Assembly (NCBI RefSeq): GCF_902859945.1
Contig: NZ_CADIKL010000005.1
Coordinates: forward strand, 186,001-250,000
Reading direction: 5' to 3'
Length of the DNA stretch: 64,000 bases
Source: Paraburkholderia caffeinitolerans
GTDB lineage: Bacteria; Pseudomonadota; Gammaproteobacteria; Burkholderiales; Burkholderiaceae
Part shown: positions 17,805 through 26,325 of the stretch, piece after piece
Position numbering within the stretch: the first letter of the stretch is position 1
Layout of the letters: every line of letters begins with the position of its first letter
Made by a program: the position numbers and the translations under genes
The notes under the pieces: generated by a model
What the model was told of the DNA's origin: nothing
Database searches by the model: none
The model's input: the letters and a program-made list of their open reading frames with translations, nothing else

Positions 17805-18875
17805 CTAAACAGTCCGCAGGTCCGAGTACTGTCGCTCACTTTCGATAACCGGTTCATGCAGCGCTGCCTTGAATGCCTCGGCACCGTCCCGAGCGGCTTC
17901 GCTTAGCTCGCGCATCCACTTCCGATATTGAACAGACACCTTGTCGGTGATCACTGGCACCTCGTCCGCCATCATCTGCGCCGGCCACTGAGATTCGATG
18001 ACCGGCTTGTCCTCTGCGAACACGACGTCGTTAAATGCAATGTGCAGATGGTCCGAGTCACTTCCTTGCTCGCGCGCGAAGATGAGGAAATTCTTCGTTC
18101 GTGTCTCGTCGATCGGGCACGACACGTTAAACAGCACATGCAGAGAGTTGGTCGAATATTTCTCGACCGCGAGGTTGATAGCGAACGGCATGCTGCAGTG
18201 ATAGGTAAATGTGCCAATCGGCGCCTGGTCCGGAACGTCCATGCCGGGGGGCGTCTCGTACACGAACCGGAATTGTCCGTTGACGCGGTCCATCGGTACG
18301 ATGGGAGGCTCTGCGTTGTTCGGATCGAAGAGCGTGCCCGGGTGAATGAAGGCGAAATGCGAAAAGTCCGTGAAGTTTTCCCAACGACGCTCCGCAGAGG
18401 CATTCCACCAATACGGCTCCTGCACGACAATGCGCATCTTGGGGTCATCGGCAGCGCTGAAATACGGAATCTCTGTGCAGTTGAACGACGAGTCGAGACG
18501 CACCCAGAGCAAGCCATATTTTTCTTCGCAATCGAAGCGTTCGACGCGGGCCTTGTTCGGAATCGGGCTGTCGGGACATGCAGGAATTTTCGTGCAGGCG
18601 CCGGCCGCGTCGTATTTCCAGCCGTGGTATGGACATTGGAGTTCGCTGCCAACCACCTGACCACACGACAGCTTCGCCGACCGGTGCGCGCATCGGTCCC
18701 GCATCGCGACATACTTGCCATCCAGCCTGGCGACCACCAGTTGCTCTCTAAGCAGAGTAACTGCCAGCGGACCAAAACTCGAAGGCTTCGCCCTTTCAAG
18801 CTCGGCCACCGTGCATACGGGATGCCAAAAGTGCCGGAGGTACTGGTTATCCTTAATCAGCGGTAGGTGTTCCAT
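17805..18875 (-). CDS. ndmA: Methylxanthine N1-demethylase, Rieske oxygenase NdmA
   Basis: A 356-residue Rieske non-heme iron oxygenase. Its start (YLRHFWHPVCTV) and core closely match what I know of Pseudomonas putida CBB5 NdmA, which removes the N1 methyl of caffeine or theophylline as formaldehyde. Rieske ligands are Cys62 and His64 (CAHRSAKL) and Cys81 and His84 (CPYHGW). Mononuclear iron ligands include His173 and His178 in DFSHFAFIHPG, with Asp170 as the electron bridge. A third Asp is probably in the AFNDVVFAEDKPV stretch. The ATG has a GGAGAC box. It is followed by the TIM-barrel gene, and a GntR-type promoter lies 110-150 bp upstream. Electrons would come from NdmD. Assignment to NdmA and not NdmB rests on sequence recall and should be checked by alignment. 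Confidence 0.9.
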   Translation of the reverse strand: MEHLPLIKDNQYLRHFWHPVCTVAELERAKPSSFGPLAVTLLREQLVVARLDGKYVAMRDRCAHRSAKLSCGQVVGSELQCPYHGWKYDAAGACTKIPACPDSPIPNKARVERFDCEEKYGLLWVRLDSSFNCTEIPYFSAADDPKMRIVVQEPYWWNASAERRWENFTDFSHFAFIHPGTLFDPNNAEPPIVPMDRVNGQFRFVYETPPGMDVPDQAPIGTFTYHCSMPFAINLAVEKYSTNSLHVLFNVSCPIDETRTKNFLIFAREQGSDSDHLHIAFNDVVFAEDKPVIESQWPAQMMADEVPVITDKVSVQYRKWMRELSEAARDGAEAFKAALHEPVIESERQYSDLRTV

Positions 18876-18985
18876 TCACGTCTCCTATATTGCTTTGGGG
18901 AACTGATTCCCGACAGGTCAAGGAGAACCCGTTCTCCCATCCTGCGGGGTGTGTTGCAGTGCAATTGGCTTTTCACATCTTTCGC

Positions 18986-19026
18986 CTGGTACACCAGAAA
19001 TTACGAAGTCAATAAGCTCGTGTCAA
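18986..19026 (-). promoter_or_regulatory. Predicted GntR-controlled promoter of ndmA
   Basis: On the minus strand: -35 TTGACA (19021-19026), exactly 17 bp, -10 TAATTT (18998-19003), immediately followed by the palindrome CTGGTGTACCAG (18986-18997). A repressor bound there would cover the start of transcription. Confidence 0.8.
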
Positions 19027-19153
19027 GCGAGTCGGATGGCCTTACGAAGAGAAGGGTGCCTCCCGGGTTCGGAAAGCGACTCCGGGAATAGACTACCTAG
19101 TGTCCCGAGTTAAAAATTCGCTTCAATATTTCTCTTCACCAATTGGCGACGTA

Positions 19154-19408
19154 CTAGTTGAAGAGACCTAAAGAAGGCATGCGGTTTACGCGGCCTGGAT
19201 CAGGCGGAAATACACGCCACGCACCGTCTGCGTGTCGAAAGAAGCAGAGCTCAAACGCATTACCCTCTTCCCGTGACGCTTCGACACGCACGTATCGTCC
19301 GTAAGCGCAGCGTGCGTGGCTGAACCGTGTTACCCGCGGCGTTGTGGTCAAAGTTGGGGCAAACCATTTTTCAACCATCGATCGCAAGGACATCCCAGCA
19401 GTGTTCAT
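19154..19408 (-). CDS. Small conserved hypothetical protein (Burkholderia type)
   Basis: An 84-residue soluble protein with a basic centre (RVTRFSHARCAYGRYVRVEA) followed by FELCFFRHADGAWRVFPPD. The FFRHxDGxWxVFPP ending is a pattern I know from many small hypothetical proteins of Burkholderia; no function is known. The ATG at 19408 has an AAGGAGAG box, which supports translation. It lies between ndmB and ndmA in the same orientation, 98 bp after ndmB, so it may ride on the ndmB transcript. Nothing links it to purine metabolism except position. Confidence 0.65.
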   Translation of the reverse strand: MNTAGMSLRSMVEKWFAPTLTTTPRVTRFSHARCAYGRYVRVEASREEGNAFELCFFRHADGAWRVFPPDPGRVNRMPSLGLFN

Positions 19409-19506
19409 CTCACTCTCCTTCGACTACATTCCCTCGGATCTGCCATGCCCATTTGCAACTGACGGCTTGGCACCCAACGTTTTGCTGCGAACACTTCTTG
19501 TCCCGT

Positions 19507-20583
19507 TTATCCGGCGGTATCGTCAATGACGTTTGTCCGCAAGGCCTCTCGAAACGTCTGCTTTCCGTTTGGAGCAGCCAACGAGAGCTCGCGGTGCCAC
19601 TTGCGATACTGGATTGAGACCTTGTCTGTAGCGACTGAAATTTCGCCTGCGGACACCTCAGCCGGCCACTGCGACTCGATAATCGGCTGATCTTCAGCCA
19701 ATACCCGTTTCTGGAACGCCAGGTGCATGTGGTCGGGTTGGCCGTCGCGCTCGCGAATTATGACCATGAAGTTCCTGCACGTTTTGTCGTCGATAGGGCA
19801 CGCTGTCGTCCAAAGGATGAAGCGCGAGCCGTCACGCCAGAGCTTGATTTCCAGATTGATGGAATATGGCATCGTGCAGCGATAGATGAAGTCGCCCATC
19901 GGCGCTTCCTCCGGAATGCCTTCCATCTCTCGGGGAGGCGACAACTCAAACTGGAGTTCCCCGTCGACACGGTTGACCAGAACGAGCGGATGGCTTGCGA
20001 AAAACGGGTCGTAGAGGGTGCCCGGATGCACGAACGCGAAGTGAGAAAAGTCAGTGAAATTTTCCCAGCGGCGCTCCGCAACCGTGTTCCAGATGTATGA
20101 GTCGGCGACGATCACTTGCATGTCCGGGTTGTCCCAGTCATCAAGGAAGGGGATTTCCGTGCAGTCGTAGGAGTTGTCCAGCCGCACCCAGACGATTTCG
20201 TATTTGACTTCGCAGTCGTAAATCGCGAGTTTTGCGCGCGGTGGCACGGGCTTGTCAGGACAGGCCGGAATTGACTTGCACGCACCATCGCTACCGTATT
20301 GCCAGCCGTGATAGGGACACTGAAGTGTGTCTTGGCCCCCACACTTCGCAATGGTCCCAATCGACAACTGCGCAGAGCGATGAGCGCAGCGGTCCGGTGC
20401 AGCAACAATTTTTCCGTTGAGTCGAGCCAGCACAAGTTTCTCACCGAGCAGCGTGACGCCCATCGGGCCATGGCCCGATGGATTCGCCCGCTCAAATTCG
20501 GCAAGGGTACAGACCGGGTGCCAAAAATGCCGAAGATAGGATTTATCCTCCAATAAAGGCTTGAACTGCTCACGCGCACTCAT
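19507..20583 (-). CDS. ndmB: Methylxanthine N3-demethylase, Rieske oxygenase NdmB
   Basis: A 358-residue Rieske oxygenase, paralogous to the NdmA product. It resembles CBB5 NdmB, which removes the N3 methyl of theobromine to give 7-methylxanthine. Rieske ligands are Cys66 and His68 (CAHRSAQL) and Cys89 and His92 (CPYHGW). The iron centre is Asp178, His181 and His186 in DFSHFAFVHPG. NdmB-like markers are the FASHPLVLVNRVDGELQF and MPYSINLEIKLWRDGSRF stretches. The ATG has a CAGGAG box. It is divergent from the GntR gene, with a GntR-type promoter 61 bp upstream. It needs NdmD for electrons and produces formaldehyde. Confidence 0.9.
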   Translation of the reverse strand: MSAREQFKPLLEDKSYLRHFWHPVCTLAEFERANPSGHGPMGVTLLGEKLVLARLNGKIVAAPDRCAHRSAQLSIGTIAKCGGQDTLQCPYHGWQYGSDGACKSIPACPDKPVPPRAKLAIYDCEVKYEIVWVRLDNSYDCTEIPFLDDWDNPDMQVIVADSYIWNTVAERRWENFTDFSHFAFVHPGTLYDPFFASHPLVLVNRVDGELQFELSPPREMEGIPEEAPMGDFIYRCTMPYSINLEIKLWRDGSRFILWTTACPIDDKTCRNFMVIIRERDGQPDHMHLAFQKRVLAEDQPIIESQWPAEVSAGEISVATDKVSIQYRKWHRELSLAAPNGKQTFREALRTNVIDDTAG

Positions 20584-20643
20584 GAGTTACTCCTGTGGGG
20601 TAGGTTGTTTCGGTCCGATAAACTAAGAGACCAAAATGTCTAT

Positions 20644-20682
20644 CTGGTATACCAACATAGTACGCAAAAAAACCAGATGCAA
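20644..20682 (-). promoter_or_regulatory. Predicted GntR-controlled promoter of ndmB
   Basis: On the minus strand: -35 TTGCAT (20677-20682), 17 bp, -10 TATGTT (20654-20659), running into the palindrome TTGGTATACCAG (20644-20655). The operator overlaps the last two bases of the -10. It also lies in the divergent gap to the GntR gene and may serve autoregulation. Confidence 0.75.
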
Positions 20683-20948
20683 TCAGGGATTTCCTGCATC
20701 CGGGAGTTTTCTGTGTTTTTTGCATTCAGGAATCTGCCGACTTAGTGTTTTCACCGATATGCGACTCGCCCGTCTTGGTAGCAAAGGGCGATAGAATATA
20801 GGCACCGACCGGCCTGCGTAAGAAACGGTGCGCGACAAGCTCATGGATGGTGAGTCGTCCCTTCTTTGGTGCCAGAGCGCCGTTCTGAAGTACCAGCGCT
20901 TTGCTTCCCGCTCAACCCCTACGCGCAAACTCTGCGCAATTCCTAGCC

Positions 20949-21611
20949 ATGCTGACCCAAAAAATAGTAGGAGCAATTGCTGACGCGATTTATCACCGTA
21001 GATTGCCGCCAGGAGCCAAACTCAACGAACGTGATATTGCAGACCTTTACGGAGTGAGCCGAACTGTAGTCCGGCAGGCACTCATTCGACTTTCGCAAGA
21101 TGGGTTGGTCGAAATCTCACCAAAGCGGTCCTCGGCTGTATGGCGCCCGACATTTGATGACGCGTTCGAGCTATATCAGATGCTCCTCGTTCTCGAGAGT
21201 GGAGTCATCGACCAGCTCATCAAGTCGGTTACGCCGGACCAGCTGAAGGCGCTTCGAGCCCACACGGTGAAGGAGCGCGTGGCATTTGAAAAGGGCAGGC
21301 ACGACCTTGGCGACAAATTGGGGCGTGAATTTCACGTGTTACTCCTCTCGTTCCTCAACAACGAAACGTTGAATCAAATCCATCAGCATCTAAGGCGTCG
21401 CGAGGCACTTATCAACGCCATGTTTCGCGTTGGGTTCGACTACTGTCAATTGCGTGATGAGCATGGGCAGTTGGTCGAATGTCTCGAGAAGAAAGACGCT
21501 GCCGCGGCGAAGGCACTCCTCGCGTCGCACTACAACCTGGTCATTCGCGGGTATCGCTTTGACGCGATGGTGACGCCCGATGTGGACCTCAAACTGGCCC
21601 TAGCACTATAA
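20949..21611 (+). CDS. GntR/FCD-family transcriptional regulator of the ndm locus
   Basis: A 220-residue GntR regulator of the FadR/FCD class. The winged HTH covers about residues 1-70 (AIYHRRLPPGAKLNERDIADLYGVSRTVVRQALIRLSQDGLV). The helical FCD ligand domain contains the usual metal-site residues spread over LGREFHVLLL, the Asn-rich helix and DEHGQLVECL. The ATG at 20949 was chosen. An in-frame TTG at 20901 would add 16 residues, and neither has a good ribosome site. It lies between ndmB and ndmC, surrounded by CTGGTNNACCAG palindromes typical of FCD proteins. It is the best candidate to repress the six matching promoters and release them with a methylxanthine or a product. Confidence 0.9.
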   Translation: MLTQKIVGAIADAIYHRRLPPGAKLNERDIADLYGVSRTVVRQALIRLSQDGLVEISPKRSSAVWRPTFDDAFELYQMLLVLESGVIDQLIKSVTPDQLKALRAHTVKERVAFEKGRHDLGDKLGREFHVLLLSFLNNETLNQIHQHLRRREALINAMFRVGFDYCQLRDEHGQLVECLEKKDAAAAKALLASHYNLVIRGYRFDAMVTPDVDLKLALAL

Positions 21612-21720
21612 GTACCTCTGCGCCATCTCCGGCCTGCTGCGCAGGCCGGCCACTCCCAATGGTTGCCCGCGACGCCTCCCCAAAGAGACTGCCTCAGTGT
21701 TATTCCCAAGAAAAAATCGC

Positions 21721-21761
21721 TTGCCGTCGCGAATTTTTTTTTATAGAGTCTGGTATACCAG
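21721..21761 (+). promoter_or_regulatory. Predicted GntR-controlled promoter of ndmCDE-frmAB
   Basis: -35 TTGCCG (21721-21726), 17 bp, -10 TAGAGT (21744-21749), immediately followed by the perfect palindrome CTGGTATACCAG (21750-21761). The ndmC start is 34 bp downstream. Confidence 0.78.
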
Positions 21762-21795
21762 CTTGAGCATCTGACGAACCAATCCAGGAGGGCAT

Positions 21796-22647
21796 GTGAA
21801 TTTTGACGAGCAACTGTTCGATGACTGGCATCCTGTAGCCGCTTCGGAAGACATTCTTCCGGACCGCAGATTTCACACGCGCCTGCTTGGACGGGTCGTG
21901 TCGTATTCCCGTAAGGGCTCCGAGGTGACCGCTCAGTGGGACGATGACGGCACCGAGAGAAAAATGTCTGCAATCGAGCAATACGGGGCGCTATGGCTGT
22001 CCTTTTCATCGAACCCCAGAAGTCTCTTCAAGGTGCCAGAATTCTCGGAGCCCGATCGGCGCATCGTGAGCGCCGGGTCGACTCGCGTGCACACGTCGGG
22101 TCTGCGAGCAGTCGAGAACTTCCTCGACATGGCGCACTTTCCGTTCGTGCATACAGACATTCTCGGCGCCGAGCCGCACACCGACGTGGCGCCGTATACC
22201 GTCAAGTACGACGAGCAAGTCGATGAAATCATCGCTACTGAATGCAAGTTCCCACAACCACGTGGTTCTGCTACGGCGACTGATGCGCTCGATATGGATT
22301 ACATCTATCGCGTCACCCGGCCATACATCGCGATTCTGTACAAAACGTGTCCGCCGGACCCGTCGAGGTGGGATGTCCTCTGTCTGTTCGTGCAGCCTGT
22401 CGACGAGGAATGGTGCATCGCTCATACGTTGATGTGCTACGTGGACGACGTGAACTCGGATGAACAGCTCCGGCATTTCCAGCAGACCATTTTCGGCCAG
22501 GACTTGATGATTCTCGTCAATCAGGTTCCGAGGCGCCTCCCCCTTACGGCGAAGACCGAGAACCCGGTCCGTGCGGACGTTCTCGCAACGGCATATCGCA
22601 AATGGATGCGCGACGGTGGTCTTACGTACGGCGCAATCTGTGACTGA
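21796..22647 (+). CDS. ndmC: Methylxanthine N7-demethylase subunit NdmC (oxygenase without Rieske domain)
   Basis: A 283-residue protein with only the C-terminal catalytic domain of a Rieske oxygenase. The iron-site motif Asp111, His114 and His119 (NFLDMAHFPFVHT) is present, but no CxH...CxxH Rieske cluster occurs. The first 60 residues keep a shrunken remnant of that domain. In P. putida CBB5, NdmC removes the N7 methyl of 7-methylxanthine to give xanthine, borrowing the Rieske centre of NdmD and requiring NdmE. The GTG start at 21796 has a strong AGGAGG box. It is the first gene of the ndmCDE-frmAB operon behind a GntR-type promoter; ndmD follows after 18 bp. Confidence 0.9.
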   Translation: MNFDEQLFDDWHPVAASEDILPDRRFHTRLLGRVVSYSRKGSEVTAQWDDDGTERKMSAIEQYGALWLSFSSNPRSLFKVPEFSEPDRRIVSAGSTRVHTSGLRAVENFLDMAHFPFVHTDILGAEPHTDVAPYTVKYDEQVDEIIATECKFPQPRGSATATDALDMDYIYRVTRPYIAILYKTCPPDPSRWDVLCLFVQPVDEEWCIAHTLMCYVDDVNSDEQLRHFQQTIFGQDLMILVNQVPRRLPLTAKTENPVRADVLATAYRKWMRDGGLTYGAICD

Positions 22648-22665
22648 CATAGGGATTTGAGATTC

Positions 22666-24432
22666 ATGAGTTCATTTGATTCGAATCGCTGGTATCCCAT
22701 TGCCAGCACTGAGGTCCTCACTGAGCGGCACGTTTATCACACGTCCCTCGCGGGGCAGGAGTTGGCTGTCTGGCGAGACGACAACGGCATCGCGAACGCG
22801 TGGGAGAACCGCTGCCCCCATCGAGGCTTGCGACTGACGCTTGGCGTGAACCTTGGACATGAGCTGCGCTGTCAATATCACGGTTGGACATACGAAAGCG
22901 GTTCTGGTGGTTGCACGTTCGTACCTGCACACCGGCATGCTACTGAGCCCAGCAAGGCATGCGTAACGACCTTCCCTGTACGCGAGTCTGGCGGACTGAT
23001 ATGGGCGTCACTCGGTGCACCGGTTGGCGAGCCGCCCTTGATCAAGACGCAAACGAGCGGCGCAGCACTCACATTCTTGAGGAGCCTGCCGTTCAATTTG
23101 CCCGCCGCCGACGTGGCCAAAGGGCTACTCGAAGCAGGCTTCCGTTTCGCTGAGTGCTTCGACCAAGACCCGGGGGGCGCAGGCCTGCGTCAGTTTGGCG
23201 ACGACTCAGTCGGCCTGACCCTGGGGGAGAACGGGCGCTATGGTTTGCATTTCTATGTTCAGCCACACTCTGCCGACAAGACTGTCGTCCATGTGAACGC
23301 GTTGCTGCACGAGCCAGTGACCCATTCATTCCTCGAGCGTTTCTCGCACGTTCTCGGTGAATTCAGGCGAGTGCTCGAGCGAGTCCGAGTCGAGGTGCCG
23401 GTTACCACGGCGCTCGCAGCACGCAAATCAACGCAGATCCCTGTTCCAATTCCGGTCGTTGTGGCCTCGCCTCAGACGCTGTCCGCCGAGTATCGTTGCA
23501 AAGTCACGTCTCGCGTACAGGAAACAGGGGACATCGTATCGTTCGCACTCACGCCGATCGGGCGGTCATTGCCGCAACTCACACCTGGGATGCACGTGAG
23601 CGTCACAACGCCTGCGGGCATTGTGCGTCAGTATTCGATTATCAACGCGCCGCATGAGCGCGAAGCCTTCCTGATTGGCGTCAAGCGGGAGTTGCAGTCT
23701 CTTGGCGGCTCAAAGTCCATGCATGAAGACGTACAGGAGGGCACGGAACTGAAAATTGCGGTCCCCCGAAATGGATTTCCATTGCGACGCAACGGCCGTC
23801 GCCCCGTTCTGATTGCTGGCGGCATAGGCATCACGCCAATTCTTGCAATGGCGCAAGCACTGAATGCGACTGGCGACAAGTATGCATTGCATTACTTCGT
23901 TCGCGGACCGGAGCACACACCGTTCCAGGCGCGCCTACGCTCGCTCGGAAGCAACGTATTCATTCATGCGGGACTCGACGTCGCGGGAACTCGACAGCGG
24001 CTCGAGGAAATTGTCGAAGAACTGAACCCAGCCCAGATCGAAATTTATACGTGCGGTCCGGGTCCGATGATTGACACAGTGAAGGATGTCTCGTGCAAGA
24101 GAGGCATTCCCGAAGAGTCCGTGCGCTTTGAATATTTCAAGAACACGGATATCCCGAAGGGCGGCGAAGCATTCGAAGTTACGTTGGCAAAGTCGGGAAA
24201 GACCTTCGTTGTGCCGCCTGATAAGTCACTTCTGAAGGCATGCTGGGATGAAGGTGTACCGATTGAAGCGTCGTGCGAACAAGGTGTCTGCGGCACCTGC
24301 ATGACCGCGGTGCTTAGCGGCGAGCTCGACCACCACGACACCTACCTTTCCAAACGAGAGCGCGAAAGCGGCAAATGGATCATGCCGTGTGTCTCCCGAT
24401 GCAAGAGCAAAAAGCTCGTGCTGGACGTCTAA
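22666..24432 (+). CDS. ndmD: Rieske-fused reductase NdmD (electron donor of the demethylases)
   Basis: A 588-residue fusion: an N-terminal Rieske domain (Cys50, His52, Cys69, His72), a linker, an FMN domain with RQYS, an NAD domain with GGIGITPI and CGPGPMID, and a C-terminal plant-type 2Fe-2S ferredoxin (Cys537, Cys542, Cys545, Cys575). Ordinary reductases of this class lack the first domain. The extra Rieske centre is the hallmark of NdmD, which passes electrons from NADH to NdmA and NdmB and supplies the missing cluster to NdmC. The ATG at 22666 is preferred over a TTG at 22657, and it gives the length I recall for CBB5 NdmD. It is co-transcribed with ndmC and ndmE (13 bp gap). Confidence 0.94.
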   Translation: MSSFDSNRWYPIASTEVLTERHVYHTSLAGQELAVWRDDNGIANAWENRCPHRGLRLTLGVNLGHELRCQYHGWTYESGSGGCTFVPAHRHATEPSKACVTTFPVRESGGLIWASLGAPVGEPPLIKTQTSGAALTFLRSLPFNLPAADVAKGLLEAGFRFAECFDQDPGGAGLRQFGDDSVGLTLGENGRYGLHFYVQPHSADKTVVHVNALLHEPVTHSFLERFSHVLGEFRRVLERVRVEVPVTTALAARKSTQIPVPIPVVVASPQTLSAEYRCKVTSRVQETGDIVSFALTPIGRSLPQLTPGMHVSVTTPAGIVRQYSIINAPHEREAFLIGVKRELQSLGGSKSMHEDVQEGTELKIAVPRNGFPLRRNGRRPVLIAGGIGITPILAMAQALNATGDKYALHYFVRGPEHTPFQARLRSLGSNVFIHAGLDVAGTRQRLEEIVEELNPAQIEIYTCGPGPMIDTVKDVSCKRGIPEESVRFEYFKNTDIPKGGEAFEVTLAKSGKTFVVPPDKSLLKACWDEGVPIEASCEQGVCGTCMTAVLSGELDHHDTYLSKRERESGKWIMPCVSRCKSKKLVLDV

Positions 24433-24445
24433 TGTGAGTCATTCC

Positions 24446-25123
24446 ATGATTACACTCTACGATTACGAACTTTCTGGTAACTGCTACAAAGTCCGACTGC
24501 TCCTTAGCATGCTTGGTCTCGAATACAAGTTAGAACCGGTCGAGTTTTACCCGAGCAAGGCACACAAGACTGACGCGTTCCTTCGAATCAACCCGCTTGG
24601 ACAGTTGCCAGCACTCACCGACGACAAGGTGACGCTTCGGGACGCACAGGCAATCCTCGTTTATCTGGCCGCCCAGTACGACAGGAGTGGACAGTGGTAC
24701 CCGGCGGCGAATGCCAAGCTCGCGGGCGAAGTGCAGATGTGGCTTTCGTTTGCTGACAGTCTGACCGGATCGATTTCGGCCGCACGCTTGCACGACCTCT
24801 TCTTCTTCGACTTCGATGACGAGGCTTGCAGAAAGCGCGCACACGAGTTGCTGCGTATCATCGACGAGCATTTGTGGCTGCGCGAAAAGACCGGCGGAGA
24901 ATTTCTCTGTGACGCTGCTCATCCAACCGTGGCCGACATCGCTTGCTTTCCTTACATCATTTTGTCGGATGAAGGCGGAGTTTCGCTTGCCGACTATCCG
25001 TCCGTTCGCCGCTGGACCGACCGCATCAAGCGTTTGCCCGGCTTCATTGTGATGGCCGGCGTCTTTCCTGCTGCCCAGCTACCGGCGCAACGCTTCCAAG
25101 CGCGTCAGCAGGCAGATTTCTAG
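24446..25123 (+). CDS. ndmE: GST-like protein NdmE, partner of NdmC/NdmD
   Basis: A 225-residue glutathione S-transferase fold. The thioredoxin-like N-domain (ITLYDYELSGNCYKVRLLLSMLGL, then NPLGQLPALTDD and DAQAILVYLA) is followed by a helical C-domain with the N-capping motif HPTVADIACFPYI. In caffeine degraders NdmE is needed for NdmC activity and acts more as a scaffold than as a transferase. The ATG at 24446 was chosen; a GTG at 24434 right after the ndmD stop is an alternative. Its place between ndmD and the glutathione-dependent formaldehyde genes is also compatible with a true glutathione role. Confidence 0.88.
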   Translation: MITLYDYELSGNCYKVRLLLSMLGLEYKLEPVEFYPSKAHKTDAFLRINPLGQLPALTDDKVTLRDAQAILVYLAAQYDRSGQWYPAANAKLAGEVQMWLSFADSLTGSISAARLHDLFFFDFDDEACRKRAHELLRIIDEHLWLREKTGGEFLCDAAHPTVADIACFPYIILSDEGGVSLADYPSVRRWTDRIKRLPGFIVMAGVFPAAQLPAQRFQARQQADF

Positions 25124-25193
25124 CCGGACGGACCTCCGGGCGACGATTTACCAGAACACTCTTTCCTTACATCCTGATTAGAAGGGCTTGAAT

Positions 25194-26300
25194 ATGAAGA
25201 CGAAAGCAGCAATAGCATGGAAGGCAGGCGCTCCCCTGACCATCGAAGAAGTCGACCTCACAGGACCGCGTGCAGGCGAAGTGCTGATTGAAGTCAAAGC
25301 AACCGGTATTTGCCACACTGACTATTACACGCTTTCTGGTGCCGACCCCGAAGGCATCTTCCCTTCGATCCTTGGACACGAAGGCGCTGGCGTGGTCGTG
25401 GATGTCGGACCTGGTGTCGGCACTCTGAGGAAGGGCGACCACGTCATTCCGCTTTACACGCCGGAATGTCGGCAGTGCAAGTTCTGTCTGTCACGCAAGA
25501 CGAACCTTTGCCAGGCTATCCGGGCGACCCAAGGCAAAGGGCTTATGCCTGATGCTACATCGCGCTTCTCGTTGGACGGTCAACCATTGTTTCACTATAT
25601 GGGCACGTCCACGTTCTCCAACTACATTGTTGTGCCGGAAATCGCAGTAGCCAAGGTACGCGAAGATGCGCCATTCGACAAAATCTGCTACATCGGTTGC
25701 GGCGTCACAACCGGTATTGGTGCCGTCGTGTTCTCTGCGAAGGTCGAAGCGGGCGCGAACGTTGTTGTATTCGGACTGGGCGGTATCGGTTTGAACGTCA
25801 TCCAGGGCGCGAAGATGGTCGGAGCCGACAAGATTATCGGGGTCGACATCAATCCTGGTCGCGTTGAGCTTGCGAAGAAATTCGGGATGACGCATTTCAT
25901 CAACCCAAAGGAAGTCGAGAGCGTCGTGGACAGCATCGTGCAACTCACCGATGGTGGCGCCGATTACTCGTTCGAATGCGTCGGCAACACCACGCTGATG
26001 CGTCAGGCGCTTGAATGCACCCATAAGGGTTGGGGACAGTCGTTCATCATCGGTGTGGCCGCGGCAGGTCAGGAAATCAGCACTCGTCCGTTTCAACTGG
26101 TCACTGGTCGTGAGTGGAAGGGCTCGGCATTTGGCGGCGCTCGCGGTCGGACGGACGTACCGAAAATCGTCGACTGGTACATGGAAGGCAAGATCAATAT
26201 CGACGATCTGATCACACATCACCTGCCGCTGGAGCGCATCAACGAAGGCTTTGATCTGATGAAAAAGGGCGAGTCGATCCGCTCTGTAGTCCTGTATTAA
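25194..26300 (+). CDS. frmA: S-(hydroxymethyl)glutathione dehydrogenase (class III alcohol dehydrogenase)
   Basis: A 368-residue zinc-dependent MDR enzyme. It oxidises the spontaneous adduct of formaldehyde and glutathione to S-formylglutathione with NAD+. Catalytic zinc ligands are in GICHTDYYTLSG and GHEGAG and in GCGVTTG. The structural zinc site is the CRQCKFCLSRKTNLC four-Cys loop. The NAD site is VFGLGGIGLNVI with Asp in GVDINP. The ATG at 25194 has GAAGGG upstream; a TTG two codons earlier is less likely. It lies 70 bp after ndmE and 25 bp before frmB, as expected for removal of the formaldehyde made by the demethylases. Confidence 0.96.
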   Translation: MKTKAAIAWKAGAPLTIEEVDLTGPRAGEVLIEVKATGICHTDYYTLSGADPEGIFPSILGHEGAGVVVDVGPGVGTLRKGDHVIPLYTPECRQCKFCLSRKTNLCQAIRATQGKGLMPDATSRFSLDGQPLFHYMGTSTFSNYIVVPEIAVAKVREDAPFDKICYIGCGVTTGIGAVVFSAKVEAGANVVVFGLGGIGLNVIQGAKMVGADKIIGVDINPGRVELAKKFGMTHFINPKEVESVVDSIVQLTDGGADYSFECVGNTTLMRQALECTHKGWGQSFIIGVAAAGQEISTRPFQLVTGREWKGSAFGGARGRTDVPKIVDWYMEGKINIDDLITHHLPLERINEGFDLMKKGESIRSVVLY

Positions 26301-26325
26301 CAGGCATACTCAAAGGAGCATCGAA

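Noticed and set aside
17928..18866. 312-codon plus-strand frame opposite ndmA
   Set aside because: Antisense shadow of ndmA; no recognisable domain.
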